Source: Desulfobacteraceae bacterium (lineage in GTDB: Bacteria > Desulfobacterota > Desulfobacteria > Desulfobacterales > JAABRJ01). Taken from it: a DNA stretch of 42,892 nucleotides. The position numbers and the translations under genes were made by a program. Location: assembly GCA_022340425.1 (NCBI GenBank), contig JAJDNY010000062.1, forward strand, positions 1-42,892, in the 5' to 3' direction. Position 1 is the first letter of the stretch. Each line of letters opens with the position of its first letter. Positions 26,188 through 37,865 of the stretch are shown here, in pieces. The notes under the pieces are model-generated. The model had not been told where the DNA came from. It worked only from the letters and a program-made list of their open reading frames with translations, and did no database searches.

Positions 26188-27369
26188 ATGACGATTTCCA
26201 GAAAGGTGGCGGAGGTCCTGACGCGGTCCTCCTGGATCCGCAAGATGTTCGAGGAAGGCGCGCGCCTCAAGGCGCACCACGGCGCCGACCGGGTTTTCGA
26301 TTTCAGCCTGGGCAACCCCAACCTCAGCCCGCCGGCCGCCTTCCGCCAGGTGGCCCGCGCCATCATCGATCAGGCCGGCGACCACGACCACGTCTACATG
26401 CCCAACGCCGGCTACCCCTTCGTGCGCCAGCGGGTGGCCGAGACCGTGGCCCGCCAGGAGAAGCTATCGGTGACCGCCGAGGAGATCATCATGACCTGCG
26501 GGGCCGCCGGCGCCTTGAACGTCATTTTCAAGGCCCTGCTGGACCCGGGGGATGAGGTCATCACCCCGGCGCCCTATTTCGTGGAGTACACCTTCTACGC
26601 CGACAACCACGGCGGCGTGCTGAAAACCGTGCCGACGCGGGCGGACTTCACCCTGGATCTGGACGGCCTCGCCGCCGCCATCACCCCCCGCACGCGCGCG
26701 GTGTTGATCAACTCGCCCAACAACCCCACCGGCCAGGTCTATTCGGCCGAAAGCCTCCAGGCCCTGGGGGCGCTGCTGGAGACCCGCGGCCGGGAGCTGG
26801 GCCGCAGCCTGTACCTGATCTCCGACGAACCCTACCGCCGCATCGTTTTTGACGGCGTCACGGTGCCGGGCATCTTCGACTGCTGCGCCAACAGCCTGAT
26901 CGCCAACTCCTACTCCAAGGATCTCTCCCTGGCCGGCGAGCGCATCGGCTACGTGGCGGTCAGCCCGCGCGCCGAGTTCCGGGCGGACCTGGTGGCGGGC
27001 ATGACCCTGGCCAACCGCATTTTGGGCTTTGTCAACGCCCCGGCCCTGATGCAGCGGGTGGTGGCCGAGCTGCAGGATGTCAGCGTGGATGTGGCCGCCT
27101 ACCAGCGCAAGCGCGACCTGTTGTGCGACGGTCTGGCCGCCTGCGGCTACGATTTTGTCACACCCAAGGGCGCCCTTTACGCCTTTCCCCGAACCCCGCT
27201 GGCCGATGACGTGAAATTCGTGCAGGCCCTGCAGGAGGAGCTGATCCTGACGGTCCCGGGCAGCGGCTTCGGCCGCCCGGGTCATTTTCGAATCGCGTTT
27301 TGCGTCTCCGATGAGACCATCGTCAACGCCCTGCCGGGCTTCCGGCGGGTCATGGCCCGCTTCCGGTAG
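26188..27369 (+). CDS. Pyridoxal-phosphate aminotransferase, class I/II
   Basis: This 393-residue protein is a fold-type I aminotransferase of the aspartate aminotransferase group. It has NPNLSPP near the start, YMPNAGYPFVRQRVAETVA, the INSPNNPTGQVYSAESLQAL segment contacting the cofactor, ISDEPYRRIVFDG with the pyridine-nitrogen aspartate, and SYSKDLSLAGERIGY with the Schiff-base lysine K244. The C-terminal RIAFC holds the substrate-carboxylate arginine. The exact amino donor is not clear. GGGAGAG precedes the ATG. It sits upstream of the methylmalonyl-CoA genes; an oxaloacetate/aspartate or pyruvate/alanine exchange would fit next to the transcarboxylase, but that is inference. Confidence 0.9.
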   Translation: MTISRKVAEVLTRSSWIRKMFEEGARLKAHHGADRVFDFSLGNPNLSPPAAFRQVARAIIDQAGDHDHVYMPNAGYPFVRQRVAETVARQEKLSVTAEEIIMTCGAAGALNVIFKALLDPGDEVITPAPYFVEYTFYADNHGGVLKTVPTRADFTLDLDGLAAAITPRTRAVLINSPNNPTGQVYSAESLQALGALLETRGRELGRSLYLISDEPYRRIVFDGVTVPGIFDCCANSLIANSYSKDLSLAGERIGYVAVSPRAEFRADLVAGMTLANRILGFVNAPALMQRVVAELQDVSVDVAAYQRKRDLLCDGLAACGYDFVTPKGALYAFPRTPLADDVKFVQALQEELILTVPGSGFGRPGHFRIAFCVSDETIVNALPGFRRVMARFR

Positions 27370-27395
27370 CCGGCCTGGAGTCCCCAGCGTTTTCA

Positions 27396-27420
27396 CCCCC
27401 ATTGCGGGGGCAACCCGCAA
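27396..27420 (+). promoter_or_regulatory. Mutually exclusive hairpins before mce
   Basis: CCCCC (27396-27400) can pair with GGGGG (27406-27410). Alternatively TTGCGGG (27402-27408) can pair with CCCGCAA (27414-27420), and the two stems share bases. They lie between the aminotransferase stop and the epimerase ribosome site AAGGAG (27430-27435). No T-run follows. A switch is possible, but simple chance in GC-rich DNA is as likely. Confidence 0.3.
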
Positions 27421-27440
27421 CATTACTAAGGAGATAAGAA

Positions 27441-27842
27441 ATGAAAATTCTGAAAATCGACCACCTCGGCATCGCGGTCAACAGCATCGAGGAGGGCCAA
27501 CGCTTCTGGCAGGAGGTCCTGGGCTTGAATTTCGAGGGCACCGAGACGGTCGCCGAACAGAAGGTGACCACCGCTTTTTTCCCGGTGGGGGAAAGCGAAG
27601 TCGAACTGCTGATGTCCACCGCCCCCGACGGGCCGGTGGCCAAATACATCGAAAAGAAGGGCCAGGGCATCCAGCACGTGGCCTTTCGGGTGGAGAACAT
27701 CGAGGCGGCCCTGGAAGAGCTCAAGGCCAAGGGCGTCCAGCTGATCGATCAGACCCCCCGCAAGGGGGCCGGCGGGGCCAAAATCGCCTTTCTGCACCCC
27801 AAGGCCACCAACGGGGTCCTGGTCGAGCTCTGCGAACGGTAG
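27441..27842 (+). CDS. mce: Methylmalonyl-CoA epimerase
   Basis: This 133-residue protein belongs to the glyoxalase/VOC metal-enzyme family and interconverts (S)- and (R)-methylmalonyl-CoA. KIDHLGIAV carries the first metal ligand (H8). [36 protein letters not shown] with the second histidine, and the C-terminal GVLVELCER with the glutamate ligand complete the site. Two VOC repeats are visible. Length is normal for the family. AAGGAG precedes the ATG. The mutase gene lies 206 bases downstream, with the carboxyltransferase genes further on. Confidence 0.95.
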   Translation: MKILKIDHLGIAVNSIEEGQRFWQEVLGLNFEGTETVAEQKVTTAFFPVGESEVELLMSTAPDGPVAKYIEKKGQGIQHVAFRVENIEAALEELKAKGVQLIDQTPRKGAGGAKIAFLHPKATNGVLVELCER

Positions 27843-27873
27843 GCAGCGGCCCACACCCCGTACGCCAAACATA

Positions 27874-27902
27874 TTGACCTGTCAGCGATTTTTAGGTAAG
27901 GT
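27874..27902 (+). promoter_or_regulatory. Weak promoter candidate upstream of the mutase gene
   Basis: TTGACC (27874-27879) and TAAGGT (27897-27902) are 17 bases apart. The -35 matches five of six consensus positions, but the -10 matches only three. A small hairpin (ATCGTT/AACGAT) follows at about 27903-27918. The gap of 206 bases between mce and the mutase holds no gene and could house this control site. Confidence 0.3.
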
Positions 27903-28048
27903 AATCGTTGCCGAACGATCGCTCAGTTTCTTTTTCCGCCTCCGGCACCCGCCGTCCAACGCACTGCAAGCCCCGAAGCGCTCGGGTTGCCCCCCCGGAC
28001 GCTTGCCTCTTTTTTGAATTGTGGCCGCAACGAACAAGGAGAGTGAAC

Positions 28049-30178
<2,130 letters not shown>

Positions 30179-30188
30179 TCGTAGCGCG

Positions 30189-31181
30189 ATGCTATCCGCC
30201 GAAGCCGAAGACTACGTCAAAGGGGTCCTGGAGCGCAACCAGCGCATCCTCGCCAAGACCATCACCCTGGTGGAAAGCGTCCTGCCGAGCCGCCAGCAGC
30301 TGGCCCGCGAGATCGTCGAGCACCTTCTGCCCCGGCGCTGCAAGGCGGTGCGGGTGGGCATCACGGGGGTGCCCGGAGTGGGCAAGAGCACCTTCATCGA
30401 GAGTCTCGGCATGTATCTGGTGGGCCGGGGCCACCGCTTGGCGGTTCTGGCGGTGGACCCCAGCAGCGCGCGCAGCGGCGGCAGCATCCTGGCGGACAAG
30501 ACCCGCATGGAGCGCCTCTCGGCCGAGGAGAACGCCTTTATCCGGCCCTCGCCCTCGGGGGGCACCCTGGGCGGGGTGGCCAGCCGGACGCGCGAGACCA
30601 TGGTGGTCTGCGAAGCCGCGGGCTTTGATGTCATCATCGTCGAAACCGTGGGGGTCGGACAGTCGGAAACGGCGGTGGCCTCCATGGTCGACTTTTTCCT
30701 GGTCCTGATGCTGGCCGGCGCCGGCGACGAGCTCCAGGGGATCAAGAAGGGCATCTTGGAGCTGGCCGATGCCATCGCCATCAACAAGGCCGACGGCGAC
30801 AACCTCGAAAAGGCGCGGCGGGCCCGCCGGGAGTATGAAAACGCCCTGCACTACCTCAGCCCGGCCTCTCCCCACTGGAACCCGCCGGTGCTGACCTGCA
30901 GCGCCCTGAACACCGTCGGCATCGAGGAGGTCTGGTCGACCGTGATGGCGCATCACCGCAAACTGGAGGCCGTCGGCGAACTGCAGGCCAAACGCCGCCA
31001 GCAGTCCCTGGCCTGGATGTGGACCCTGCTGGAGGAGGGCCTCAAGGAGCGCTTCCACCAGCATCCGGCCGTCCAGCGCCGGCTGCCCGAGGTGATCGCC
31101 GCCGTTCAGCGGGGCGAGTGCGCGCCCACCCGGGCCGCCAGCGACCTCCTCTTTTTGCTTGACAAGGATTCGGATATATAA
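30189..31181 (+). CDS. meaB: Methylmalonyl-CoA mutase-associated GTPase (MeaB/ArgK family)
   Basis: This 330-residue P-loop GTPase protects and reloads methylmalonyl-CoA mutase with its cobalamin cofactor. Walker A is GVPGVGKS (60-67), preceded by VRVGITG. LAVDPSSARSGGSILADKTRM and IVETVGVGQSE, the switch III-like region and Walker B neighbourhood, are family signatures, and NKADGDN is the guanine-specific motif. It starts 11 bases after the mutase stop, which is the normal pairing. A C-terminal helix around WMWTLLEEGLKERF mediates dimerisation in relatives. Confidence 0.95.
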   Translation: MLSAEAEDYVKGVLERNQRILAKTITLVESVLPSRQQLAREIVEHLLPRRCKAVRVGITGVPGVGKSTFIESLGMYLVGRGHRLAVLAVDPSSARSGGSILADKTRMERLSAEENAFIRPSPSGGTLGGVASRTRETMVVCEAAGFDVIIVETVGVGQSETAVASMVDFFLVLMLAGAGDELQGIKKGILELADAIAINKADGDNLEKARRARREYENALHYLSPASPHWNPPVLTCSALNTVGIEEVWSTVMAHHRKLEAVGELQAKRRQQSLAWMWTLLEEGLKERFHQHPAVQRRLPEVIAAVQRGECAPTRAASDLLFLLDKDSDI

Positions 31182-31224
31182 TGTTTTCCAATCATAAAAT
31201 CTGGCGAGATGAAAGGAAGAAACG

Positions 31225-32778
31225 ATGGGTGTCGTTGATGACAAGTTGAAGGATCTCAAGGAACGCGAGCAAAAGGTCCTGCAGATGGGCGGCGAGAAGG
31301 CGGTCGCGAAGCACAAGGAATCGGGCAAGCTCAGCGCCCGTGAGCGGCTGGACTTGCTTTTCGACCCGGGAACTTTCCGCGAAATCGACATGTTCGTCCA
31401 GCACCGCTGCGTCAACTTCGGGATGGAGAAGGTCGAGGTGCCCTCCGACGGCGTGGTCACCGGCCACGGGATGGTGGACGGCCGCCCGGTGTTCGCCTTC
31501 TCCCAGGACTTCACTTCGCGCGCCGGCAGCCTGGGGGAAATGCACGCCAAGAAAATCTGCAAGGTCATGGACCTGGCCCTCAAAGCCGGCGTGCCCTTCG
31601 TGGGCATCAACGATTCCGGCGGGGCGCGCATCCAGGAAGGGGTCGATGCCCTGTCGGGCTTCGGTCAGATTTTCTACCGCAACTCGCTGGCCTCGGGGGT
31701 CATCCCCCAGATTTCGGCCATCATGGGCACCACCGCCGGCGGCGCCGTCTACTCGCCGGCCATGACCGACTGGATTTTCATGGTCAAAAACACCAGCTTC
31801 ATGTTCATCACCGGGCCCCAGGTCATCAAGGCCGTCACCGGCGAGGAGATCAGCTTCGAGGACCTGGGTGGGGCCATGACCCACAGCGAAAAGAGCGGCG
31901 TCTCGCATTTCGCCTGTGAAAACGACGAGGACGCCATCGCGCAGATCAAACGCCTGCTCTCCTATCTGCCGGCCAACAACATGGAGGACCCGCCGCGGGT
32001 GGACACCGGCGACTCCCCCAGGCGCAGCGCGCCGGAGCTCAACACGATCATTCCCGACAACCCGAATACGGCCTACGACGTGAAGGACGTGATCGCCGCG
32101 ATCGTCGACAACGGCGAATTCTTCGAGCCGCACCAGTTCTTCGCGCCCAACATTCTCGTCTGCTTTGCGCGCCTGAACGGCCGGACCATCGGCATCATCG
32201 CCAATCAGCCCAAGAACCTGGCCGGCTGCCTGGACATCAACGCTTCGGACAAGGCCACGCGCTTCATCCGCTTCTGCGACGCCTTCAACATCCCGATGCT
32301 GACCATCGCCGATGTCCCCGGCTACCTGCCCGGCAGCCAGCAGGAATGGGGCGGCATCATCCGCCACGGCGCCAAGCTGCTGTGGTGCTACTCCGAGGCC
32401 ACCGTGCCCAAGCTGCTGCTGGTGACCCGCAAGGACTACGGCGGCTCCTACCTGGCGATGTGCTCCAAGGACCTGGGGGCCGACATGGCCTTTGCCTGGC
32501 CCACCGCCGAGATCGCCGTGATGGGCGCCGAGGGTGCGGCCAACATCATCCACCGCCGCGAGATCAAGGAGGCCGAAGAACCGGTGGCCAAGCGCAAGGA
32601 AAAAATCGAGGAGTACAAGGCGCTTTTCTCCAACCCATACTGCGCCGCCAGCCGTGGCTACATCGACGCGGTGATCGAACCCAGCGAGACCCGGCCGCGG
32701 CTCATCGAGGCCCTGGAGATCCTATGCACCAAGCGGGAGCTGCGGCCGCCGAAAAAGCACGGCAACATCCCGATGTGA
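31225..32778 (+). CDS. mmdA: Acyl-CoA carboxyltransferase beta subunit (methylmalonyl-CoA carboxyltransferase 12S type)
   Basis: This 517-residue protein is a crotonase-fold carboxyltransferase that exchanges a carboxyl group between acyl-CoA and biotin. GKLSARERLDLLFDPGTF, FSQDFTSRAGSLGEMHAKKI, FVGINDSGGARIQEGVDAL, IMGTTAGGAVYSPAMTDW and the second-half DVPGYLPGSQQEWGGIIRHGAKLL are family hallmarks. It could be propionyl-CoA carboxylase beta, methylmalonyl-CoA decarboxylase alpha or the transcarboxylase 12S subunit. The neighbouring 5S/biotin fusion and lack of a membrane subunit favour transcarboxylase. GAAAGGAAG precedes the ATG. It follows meaB by 43 bases, and a 78-codon gene follows it. 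Confidence 0.92.
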   Translation: MGVVDDKLKDLKEREQKVLQMGGEKAVAKHKESGKLSARERLDLLFDPGTFREIDMFVQHRCVNFGMEKVEVPSDGVVTGHGMVDGRPVFAFSQDFTSRAGSLGEMHAKKICKVMDLALKAGVPFVGINDSGGARIQEGVDALSGFGQIFYRNSLASGVIPQISAIMGTTAGGAVYSPAMTDWIFMVKNTSFMFITGPQVIKAVTGEEISFEDLGGAMTHSEKSGVSHFACENDEDAIAQIKRLLSYLPANNMEDPPRVDTGDSPRRSAPELNTIIPDNPNTAYDVKDVIAAIVDNGEFFEPHQFFAPNILVCFARLNGRTIGIIANQPKNLAGCLDINASDKATRFIRFCDAFNIPMLTIADVPGYLPGSQQEWGGIIRHGAKLLWCYSEATVPKLLLVTRKDYGGSYLAMCSKDLGADMAFAWPTAEIAVMGAEGAANIIHRREIKEAEEPVAKRKEKIEEYKALFSNPYCAASRGYIDAVIEPSETRPRLIEALEILCTKRELRPPKKHGNIPM

Positions 32779-32830
32779 GCCGGGCCGCTTTTCCGCCCAT
32801 CTTCGCCAACGTCTAACCCAGGGAGACCCC

Positions 32831-33067
32831 ATGGAAGCCGACAAAAAAAGGGCCGCCATCGCCTCGGCGGTAATCGCCTACATCCAGACCGAAGAAGAAG
32901 CCCTGTGCCTCCAGCGCCTCCAGGCCGGCACAGCCGAAATCGCCCCGGCACCTGCCCCGGCGCCGGCCGCCGCCTACAAGCCGTGGGGCTTCAGCGGCCG
33001 CCAGGAGCAGATGCAGCTGCGGGGGCTGATGCAGCTCAAAGCGTTTCAGGGATGGAAAATGCGATAG
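32831..33067 (+). CDS. Small soluble OadG/MmdD-like carboxyltransferase accessory subunit
   Basis: This 78-residue protein has an N-terminal helix (KKRAAIASAVIAYIQTEEEA), an Ala-Pro linker (IAPAPAPAPAPAAA) and a C-terminal YKPWGFSGRQEQMQLRG end. The helix and the PWGxxGRxxxMxxR end recall the soluble tail of OadG (gamma) or MmdD/MmdE (delta/epsilon) in sodium-pumping decarboxylases, but no membrane segment is present. Such tails hold the complex together. GGGAGACC precedes the ATG. It sits between the carboxyltransferase and the 5S/biotin fusion, so I infer a structural subunit linking them. The match is by eye and should be tested. Confidence 0.55.
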   Translation: MEADKKRAAIASAVIAYIQTEEEALCLQRLQAGTAEIAPAPAPAPAAAYKPWGFSGRQEQMQLRGLMQLKAFQGWKMR

Positions 33068-33152
33068 CCCGCCGGCCCCGAACCGGTCCCGACACCACCC
33101 AATACCGCAATTTTAACTCGCGCCAGCTATCTTTTGAGAGGAGAAGTCTAAG

Positions 33153-35234
33153 ATGAGCGATCACAGCCAAGTAGCAATGACGGAAATGAACTATGCCAAG
33201 GACCGTCCCCAGGCGGCAAATCCGGTCAAGATCGAGGATTTGAGTCTGCGCGACGGTCACCAGTCGCTTTTCGCCACCCGCGGGCGCACCGAGGACATGC
33301 TGCCGGTGGCCGAAATGATGGACCAGGTGGGCTTCTGGGCCATGGAGGTCTGGGGCGGCGCCACCTTCGACACCATGCACCGCTTTCTCAACGAAGACCC
33401 CTGGGAGCGCATCCGCACCCTCAAGCGCTACATCAAAAAAACGCCCTTCTCGATGCTGCTGCGCGGCCAGAACCTGGTCGGCTACCGCAACTACGCCGAT
33501 GACGTGGCCAAAGCCTTCGTCCAGCGCGCCGCCGAAAACGGGATGGACATCTTCCGGACCTTCGACGCCCTCAACGACTACCGCAACTTCGAGACCGTCG
33601 TGCCGGTGATCAAGTCCTGCGGCAAGCACTTCCAGGGCTGTATCTGCTACACCCTGACCGAACCGCGCCTGGGCGGCGAGGTCTACAACCTGGAGTACTA
33701 TCTCAACAAGGCCAAGGCGCTGGAGGCCATGGGCGCCGACAGCATCTGCATCAAGGACATGGCCGGGCTGATCGCCCCCTACGATGCCTACGCCATCGTC
33801 AAGACGCTCAAAGCCGCGGTCAAACCGCCCATCCATCTCCACAGCCACTTCACCTCGGGGATGTCCGCCATGAGCCACCTCAAGGCCATCGAGGCCGGCG
33901 TGGACATCATCGACGCGGTCATGGCGCCTTACGCCTACCGCACCTCGCATGCCGCCATCGAGCCGCTGGTGATGGCCCTGATAGGGACCAACCGCGACAC
34001 CGGCTTCGACATCCGCCTGCTGGGTCAGATCAACGAAATCCTCGAAAAGGAGGTCATGCCCAAGTACCGCCACCTGCTGGACGACACCAAAATGTCGATC
34101 ATCGACATCAACGTCCTCTTGCACCAGACCCCGGGCGGGATGCTCTCCAACCTGGTCAACCAGCTGCGCGAAATGGACGCCCTGGACAAAATCGATCAGG
34201 TTTACGCCGAACTGCCGCGGGTGCGCAAGGATCTCGGCCAGATCCCGCTGGTGACCCCCACCAGCCAGATCGTCGGTGTGCAGACGGTCAACAACGTCCT
34301 CTTCGACGATGAAAACGAGCGCTACAAGCGCATCACCGGCCAGGTCAAAGACCTCTGCTACGGGCTCTACGGCAAGACCGCGGTGCCCATCAACCCGGAA
34401 GTCCAGAAGAAAGCCCTCAAGGGCTACCCGCGCGGCGAGGAACCGATCACCTGCCGGCCGGCCGAGGTCCTGGAGCCCGAGCTGAAGAAGGCCCAGGAGG
34501 AGATCAAGGGCCTGGCGGTGGACCTGGACGATGAAATTCTCTACGCCCTCTACCCGGTGACCGGCAAACGCTTCCTCAAATGGAAATACGGCAAGGAGGA
34601 GGCGCCCCCGGAAGTCCGCCCCAAAACGCTGGAGCAGGCCCTCAAGGAGCGCGAGCTGGTCAAGAAAGCCCTGGCCGGCGAACTGGTGGAAAAGGCCAAG
34701 AAGGAGGCCGCCCCGGCCAAGAGCGAAAACGCCCGCACCTTCAACGTGTTCATGGATGACGAGTTCTTCGAGGTCGGCGTGGACGAGGTCGGCGGCTCGC
34801 CGGTGATCAGCTACCTGCAGCAGCTGCCGGCGGCACCCGCAGCGCCCGGCACGCCGGCCGCCGCCGCCGCGGCGCCCGCGGCGACATTCATTCCACCGCT
34901 GCGTCCGGCCGCCCCCGCGCCCGCAGCACCCAAGGCGCCGGCAGCCCCGGCGGCGCCCAAACCGGCAGCGCCCCCGAAGCCGGCCGCCGCCCCCAAACCG
35001 GCCGCGGCCGCCGTCGCCGACGGGACCCCGCTGGTGGCCCCGATGCCCGGCATGATCGTCTCCTACAGCAAACAGGTGGGCGACACCGTCGCCGAGGGGG
35101 AAACCGTGCTGGTCCTGGAGGCCATGAAAATGGAAAATGCCCTGCCGGCCCCGGTGGCCGGCACCATCAAGGCCATCACACGCAAGAGCGGCGACTCGGT
35201 GGCCAAAAACGACGTGCTGGCCGTCATCGGTTAG
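33153..35234 (+). CDS. Transcarboxylase 5S-type subunit fused to biotin carrier (PycB/OadA-like)
   Basis: This 693-residue protein has an HMGL-like carboxyltransferase barrel at about 25-290, a conserved C-terminal PYC domain to about 470, a linker of Ala-Pro repeats (about 560-620) and a biotinyl domain at the end. [14 protein letters not shown] holds the metal aspartate. K201 in IKDMAG is the lysine carbamylated in relatives, and HLHSH (228-232) supplies metal histidines. EAMKMEN carries the biotin lysine K659. It decarboxylates oxaloacetate or carboxylates pyruvate via biotin. Paired with MmdA it makes a methylmalonyl-CoA:pyruvate transcarboxylase, with 5S and 1.3S parts in one chain. GAGAGGAGA precedes the ATG. 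Confidence 0.93.
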   Translation: MSDHSQVAMTEMNYAKDRPQAANPVKIEDLSLRDGHQSLFATRGRTEDMLPVAEMMDQVGFWAMEVWGGATFDTMHRFLNEDPWERIRTLKRYIKKTPFSMLLRGQNLVGYRNYADDVAKAFVQRAAENGMDIFRTFDALNDYRNFETVVPVIKSCGKHFQGCICYTLTEPRLGGEVYNLEYYLNKAKALEAMGADSICIKDMAGLIAPYDAYAIVKTLKAAVKPPIHLHSHFTSGMSAMSHLKAIEAGVDIIDAVMAPYAYRTSHAAIEPLVMALIGTNRDTGFDIRLLGQINEILEKEVMPKYRHLLDDTKMSIIDINVLLHQTPGGMLSNLVNQLREMDALDKIDQVYAELPRVRKDLGQIPLVTPTSQIVGVQTVNNVLFDDENERYKRITGQVKDLCYGLYGKTAVPINPEVQKKALKGYPRGEEPITCRPAEVLEPELKKAQEEIKGLAVDLDDEILYALYPVTGKRFLKWKYGKEEAPPEVRPKTLEQALKERELVKKALAGELVEKAKKEAAPAKSENARTFNVFMDDEFFEVGVDEVGGSPVISYLQQLPAAPAAPGTPAAAAAAPAATFIPPLRPAAPAPAAPKAPAAPAAPKPAAPPKPAAAPKPAAAAVADGTPLVAPMPGMIVSYSKQVGDTVAEGETVLVLEAMKMENALPAPVAGTIKAITRKSGDSVAKNDVLAVIG

Positions 35235-35257
35235 CCCAGCGTCATCCGCAAAAACGG

Positions 35258-35284
35258 GCGAACGCCGGCTTGTCCGGCGTTTGC
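35258..35284 (+). promoter_or_regulatory. Intercistronic hairpin between the 5S gene and sucC
   Basis: GCGAACGCCGG (35258-35268) pairs with CCGGCGTTTGC (35274-35284) around a five-base loop, with one G-T wobble. No T-run follows, so it is probably a processing or mRNA-stability structure, or a weak attenuator, between the transcarboxylase and succinyl-CoA synthetase genes. Both gene groups lie on the same strand. Confidence 0.5.
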
Positions 35285-35325
35285 CGCGTCACTATCCCGC
35301 AGCACACAGGGAGGGGGTTGCAGCA

Positions 35326-36495
35326 ATGAAAATCCACGAGTACCAGGCAAAGGAACTGTTCCGCAAATACGGCGTCCCGGTGCCGGACGGCGGCGTCGCC
35401 TTCACCCCCGAGGAGGCCAGGGGCGTGGCCCAGAAGCTGGGCGGGTTTCCGGTGGTGGTCAAAGCCCAGATCCACGCCGGGGGGCGCGGCAAAGGCGGCG
35501 GGGTCAAGCTGGCTCAGTCCCTGGACGAGGTGGGAACTCTCGCCGGCCAGATCATCGGCATGACCCTGGTCACGCCCCAGACCGGGCCCCAGGGCCGGCT
35601 GGTCAAGAAGGTCCTGGTGGAGCAGGGCCTCAACATCGCCAAGGAACTCTACCTGAGCGTCCTGCCCGATCGCGCCAGCGCCCAGAACATCATCATGGCC
35701 AGCGAGGCCGGCGGCATGGACATCGAAACCGTTGCGGCCGAGACGCCGGAGAAAATCGTCAAGGTCTACGTCGACCCGCTGCTGGGCATCCAGCCCTACC
35801 ACATCCGCGAGGCGGCCTTCCGGCTCAACATCCCGGCGGCGGCGATGAAGCCCTTTTCGGCCCTGCTGGGCAGCCTCTACCGGGTTTTCACCACCTGCGA
35901 CTGCTCGCTGGTGGAGATCAACCCCCTGGTGCTGACGGCGGAAAACAGCGTCATCGCGCTGGACGCCAAGGTGGACGTGGACAGCAACGCCCTCTTCCGG
36001 CACAAGGACATCCTGGCCTACCGCGATACGGACGAAGAGGACCCGCTGGAGCTGGAAGCCTCCAAGTACAATCTCAACTACATCAATCTCGGCGGCGGGG
36101 GCAATGTCGGCAACATGGTCAACGGCGCGGGGCTGGCCATGGCCACGATGGACATCATCAAGCTGGCCGGTGCGGAGCCCGCCAACTTTCTGGACGTGGG
36201 CGGCGGCGCCAACGCCGAAATGGTGGAAAACGGCTTTCGGATCATCCTCAGCGACAAGAACGTCAAGGGCATCCTGATCAACATCTTCGGGGGCATCCTG
36301 CGCTGCGACGTCCTGGCCCAGGGCGTGGTGACGGCCGCGACCAAAGCCGGCTTGAACGTGCCCGTGGTGGTCCGCATGGAGGGTACCAACGTGGAGGAGG
36401 GGCGCAGGATCCTGTCGGAATCCGGCCTGAACCTGATCACCGCGGTGGACCTCAAGGACGCGGCCGGCAAGGTGGCCGCGATCGTCAACGCCTGA
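35326..36495 (+). CDS. sucC: Succinyl-CoA synthetase (ADP-forming) beta subunit
   Basis: This 389-residue protein has the normal SucC length. It opens with [23 protein letters not shown], the ATP-grasp start, and has [54 protein letters not shown] and [20 protein letters not shown] complete the pattern. SucC binds the nucleotide and couples succinyl-CoA cleavage to ATP or GTP formation with SucD. GAGGGGGT precedes the ATG at 35326. In this pathway it delivers substrate-level phosphorylation. sucD follows after 41 bases. Confidence 0.96.
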   Translation: MKIHEYQAKELFRKYGVPVPDGGVAFTPEEARGVAQKLGGFPVVVKAQIHAGGRGKGGGVKLAQSLDEVGTLAGQIIGMTLVTPQTGPQGRLVKKVLVEQGLNIAKELYLSVLPDRASAQNIIMASEAGGMDIETVAAETPEKIVKVYVDPLLGIQPYHIREAAFRLNIPAAAMKPFSALLGSLYRVFTTCDCSLVEINPLVLTAENSVIALDAKVDVDSNALFRHKDILAYRDTDEEDPLELEASKYNLNYINLGGGGNVGNMVNGAGLAMATMDIIKLAGAEPANFLDVGGGANAEMVENGFRIILSDKNVKGILINIFGGILRCDVLAQGVVTAATKAGLNVPVVVRMEGTNVEEGRRILSESGLNLITAVDLKDAAGKVAAIVNA

Positions 36496-36536
36496 CACCG
36501 TTTCGACCTGCAGGTGGGTCTGAAGAGGGAGAAAAG

Positions 36537-37406
36537 ATGAGCATTTTCGTCGACAAGAACACCAAGGTTCTGGTTCAGGGAATTACCGGACGCGAGGGGC
36601 AGTTTCACACCCGCCAGTGCGCGGCCTACGGCACCCAGGTGGTGGCCGGGGTGACCCCCGGGAAGGGCGGCCAGGAGATGGACGGCATCCCGGTTTTCAA
36701 CCGCGCCAAGGAGGCCGTTGCCGAAACCGGGGCCAACTGCAGCCTGATCTTCGTGCCGCCGGCCTTTGCCGCCGACGCGATCCTGGAGGCCGCCGACAGT
36801 GGGGTGGACCTGATCGTGGCCATCACCGAGGGCATTCCGGTGATGGACATGATGCGCGTCAAAAATTACCTCCGAAACAAGGCCTGCCGTCTGATCGGCC
36901 CCAACTGCCCGGGCATCATCACCCCCGGTGCGTGCAAGGTCGGCATCATGCCGGGCCCGATCCACAAACCCGGCGGCCCCATCGGGGTGGTGTCGCGCTC
37001 CGGCACCCTGACCTACGAGGTCGTTCATCAGTTGACCCAGCAGGGAATCGGCCAGACCACATGCATCGGAATCGGCGGCGACCCGGTCAACGGCACCAAC
37101 TTCATCGACTGCCTGACGGCCTTTCAGAACGACCCCGAAACCACCGGGATCGTGATGGTGGGAGAAATCGGCGGGAGCGCCGAGGAGGACGCCGCCGATT
37201 TCATCACCCGGGAGGTGACCAAGCCCGTGGTGGGCTTCATCGCCGGCTTGACGGCCCCGCCGGGCCGCCGCATGGGGCATGCCGGCGCCATCATCAGCGG
37301 CGCCAGCGGTACCGCCCAGGGCAAGATCGCCGCCATGAAGGCCAGTGGGATCCACGTCTGCGAGAACCTGGGGACCCTGGGCGAACTCTGCGCCAAGGCT
37401 TTTTGA
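36537..37406 (+). CDS. sucD: Succinyl-CoA synthetase alpha subunit
   Basis: This 289-residue protein is SucD, which binds CoA and carries the phosphohistidine. [60 protein letters not shown], and the phosphorylated H248 in [19 protein letters not shown] are typical. [13 protein letters not shown]-like residues near position 43 are also normal. The partner sucC lies directly upstream. AGAGGGAG precedes the ATG. hypA starts 67 bases after the stop, on the same strand. Confidence 0.96.
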   Translation: MSIFVDKNTKVLVQGITGREGQFHTRQCAAYGTQVVAGVTPGKGGQEMDGIPVFNRAKEAVAETGANCSLIFVPPAFAADAILEAADSGVDLIVAITEGIPVMDMMRVKNYLRNKACRLIGPNCPGIITPGACKVGIMPGPIHKPGGPIGVVSRSGTLTYEVVHQLTQQGIGQTTCIGIGGDPVNGTNFIDCLTAFQNDPETTGIVMVGEIGGSAEEDAADFITREVTKPVVGFIAGLTAPPGRRMGHAGAIISGASGTAQGKIAAMKASGIHVCENLGTLGELCAKAF

Positions 37407-37473
37407 CACCGCTCGCCGGGCCGCGCGCCGCCGGACGGGGATGAACCTTTTTTTCGCAACAGGCCCACGGATC

Positions 37474-37824
37474 ATGCACGAAATGGGGTTGGCGCTCCAG
37501 ATTGTCGAAATCGCCAAAGCCTCCCTGCCCCCCGAGCTTGCCGGGGCCCGCATCCAGCGGGTCAACCTGAAGGTCGGCAAAATGGCGGCGGTGGTGCCGG
37601 AGAGTCTGCGCTTCTGTTTTGCGGCGATCACCCGCAACACCCCCATGGAGGGGGCGGAGCTCTTCATGCAAGAGGTGGCGGTGGTGGCCCGCTGCGGCGC
37701 CTGCGGCCACGAATGGACCTTAGACGGGCCGGCCTTTCGCTGTCCGGCCTGTGACAGCGGGGATGTCCGGATGCTCTCGGGCCGGGAACTGGACATCGTG
37801 TCCATCGAAGTCGAAAAAGACTGA
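37474..37824 (+). CDS. hypA: Hydrogenase nickel-insertion protein HypA
   Basis: This 116-residue protein is a HypA/HybF. It starts MHEMGLALQIVEIA, where H2 and E3 belong to the nickel site, and carries the zinc motifs CGACGHE (C74, C77) and CPACDSG (C90, C93). HypA hands nickel to [NiFe]-hydrogenase precursors together with HypB. I chose the ATG at 37474 because MHE must be the true N-terminus for nickel binding; a longer frame begins upstream. hypB follows. No hydrogenase structural or other hyp gene is in the window. Confidence 0.93.
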   Translation: MHEMGLALQIVEIAKASLPPELAGARIQRVNLKVGKMAAVVPESLRFCFAAITRNTPMEGAELFMQEVAVVARCGACGHEWTLDGPAFRCPACDSGDVRMLSGRELDIVSIEVEKD

Positions 37825-37865
37825 GCCCACCGGCCTTCGGTGGTGCCCGCCGGAAGGAAAATTTG

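Noticed and set aside
34830-35025. Ala-Pro-rich repeat region in the 5S/biotin fusion gene
   Set aside because: It looks like a DNA repeat but is the normal flexible linker before a biotinyl domain.
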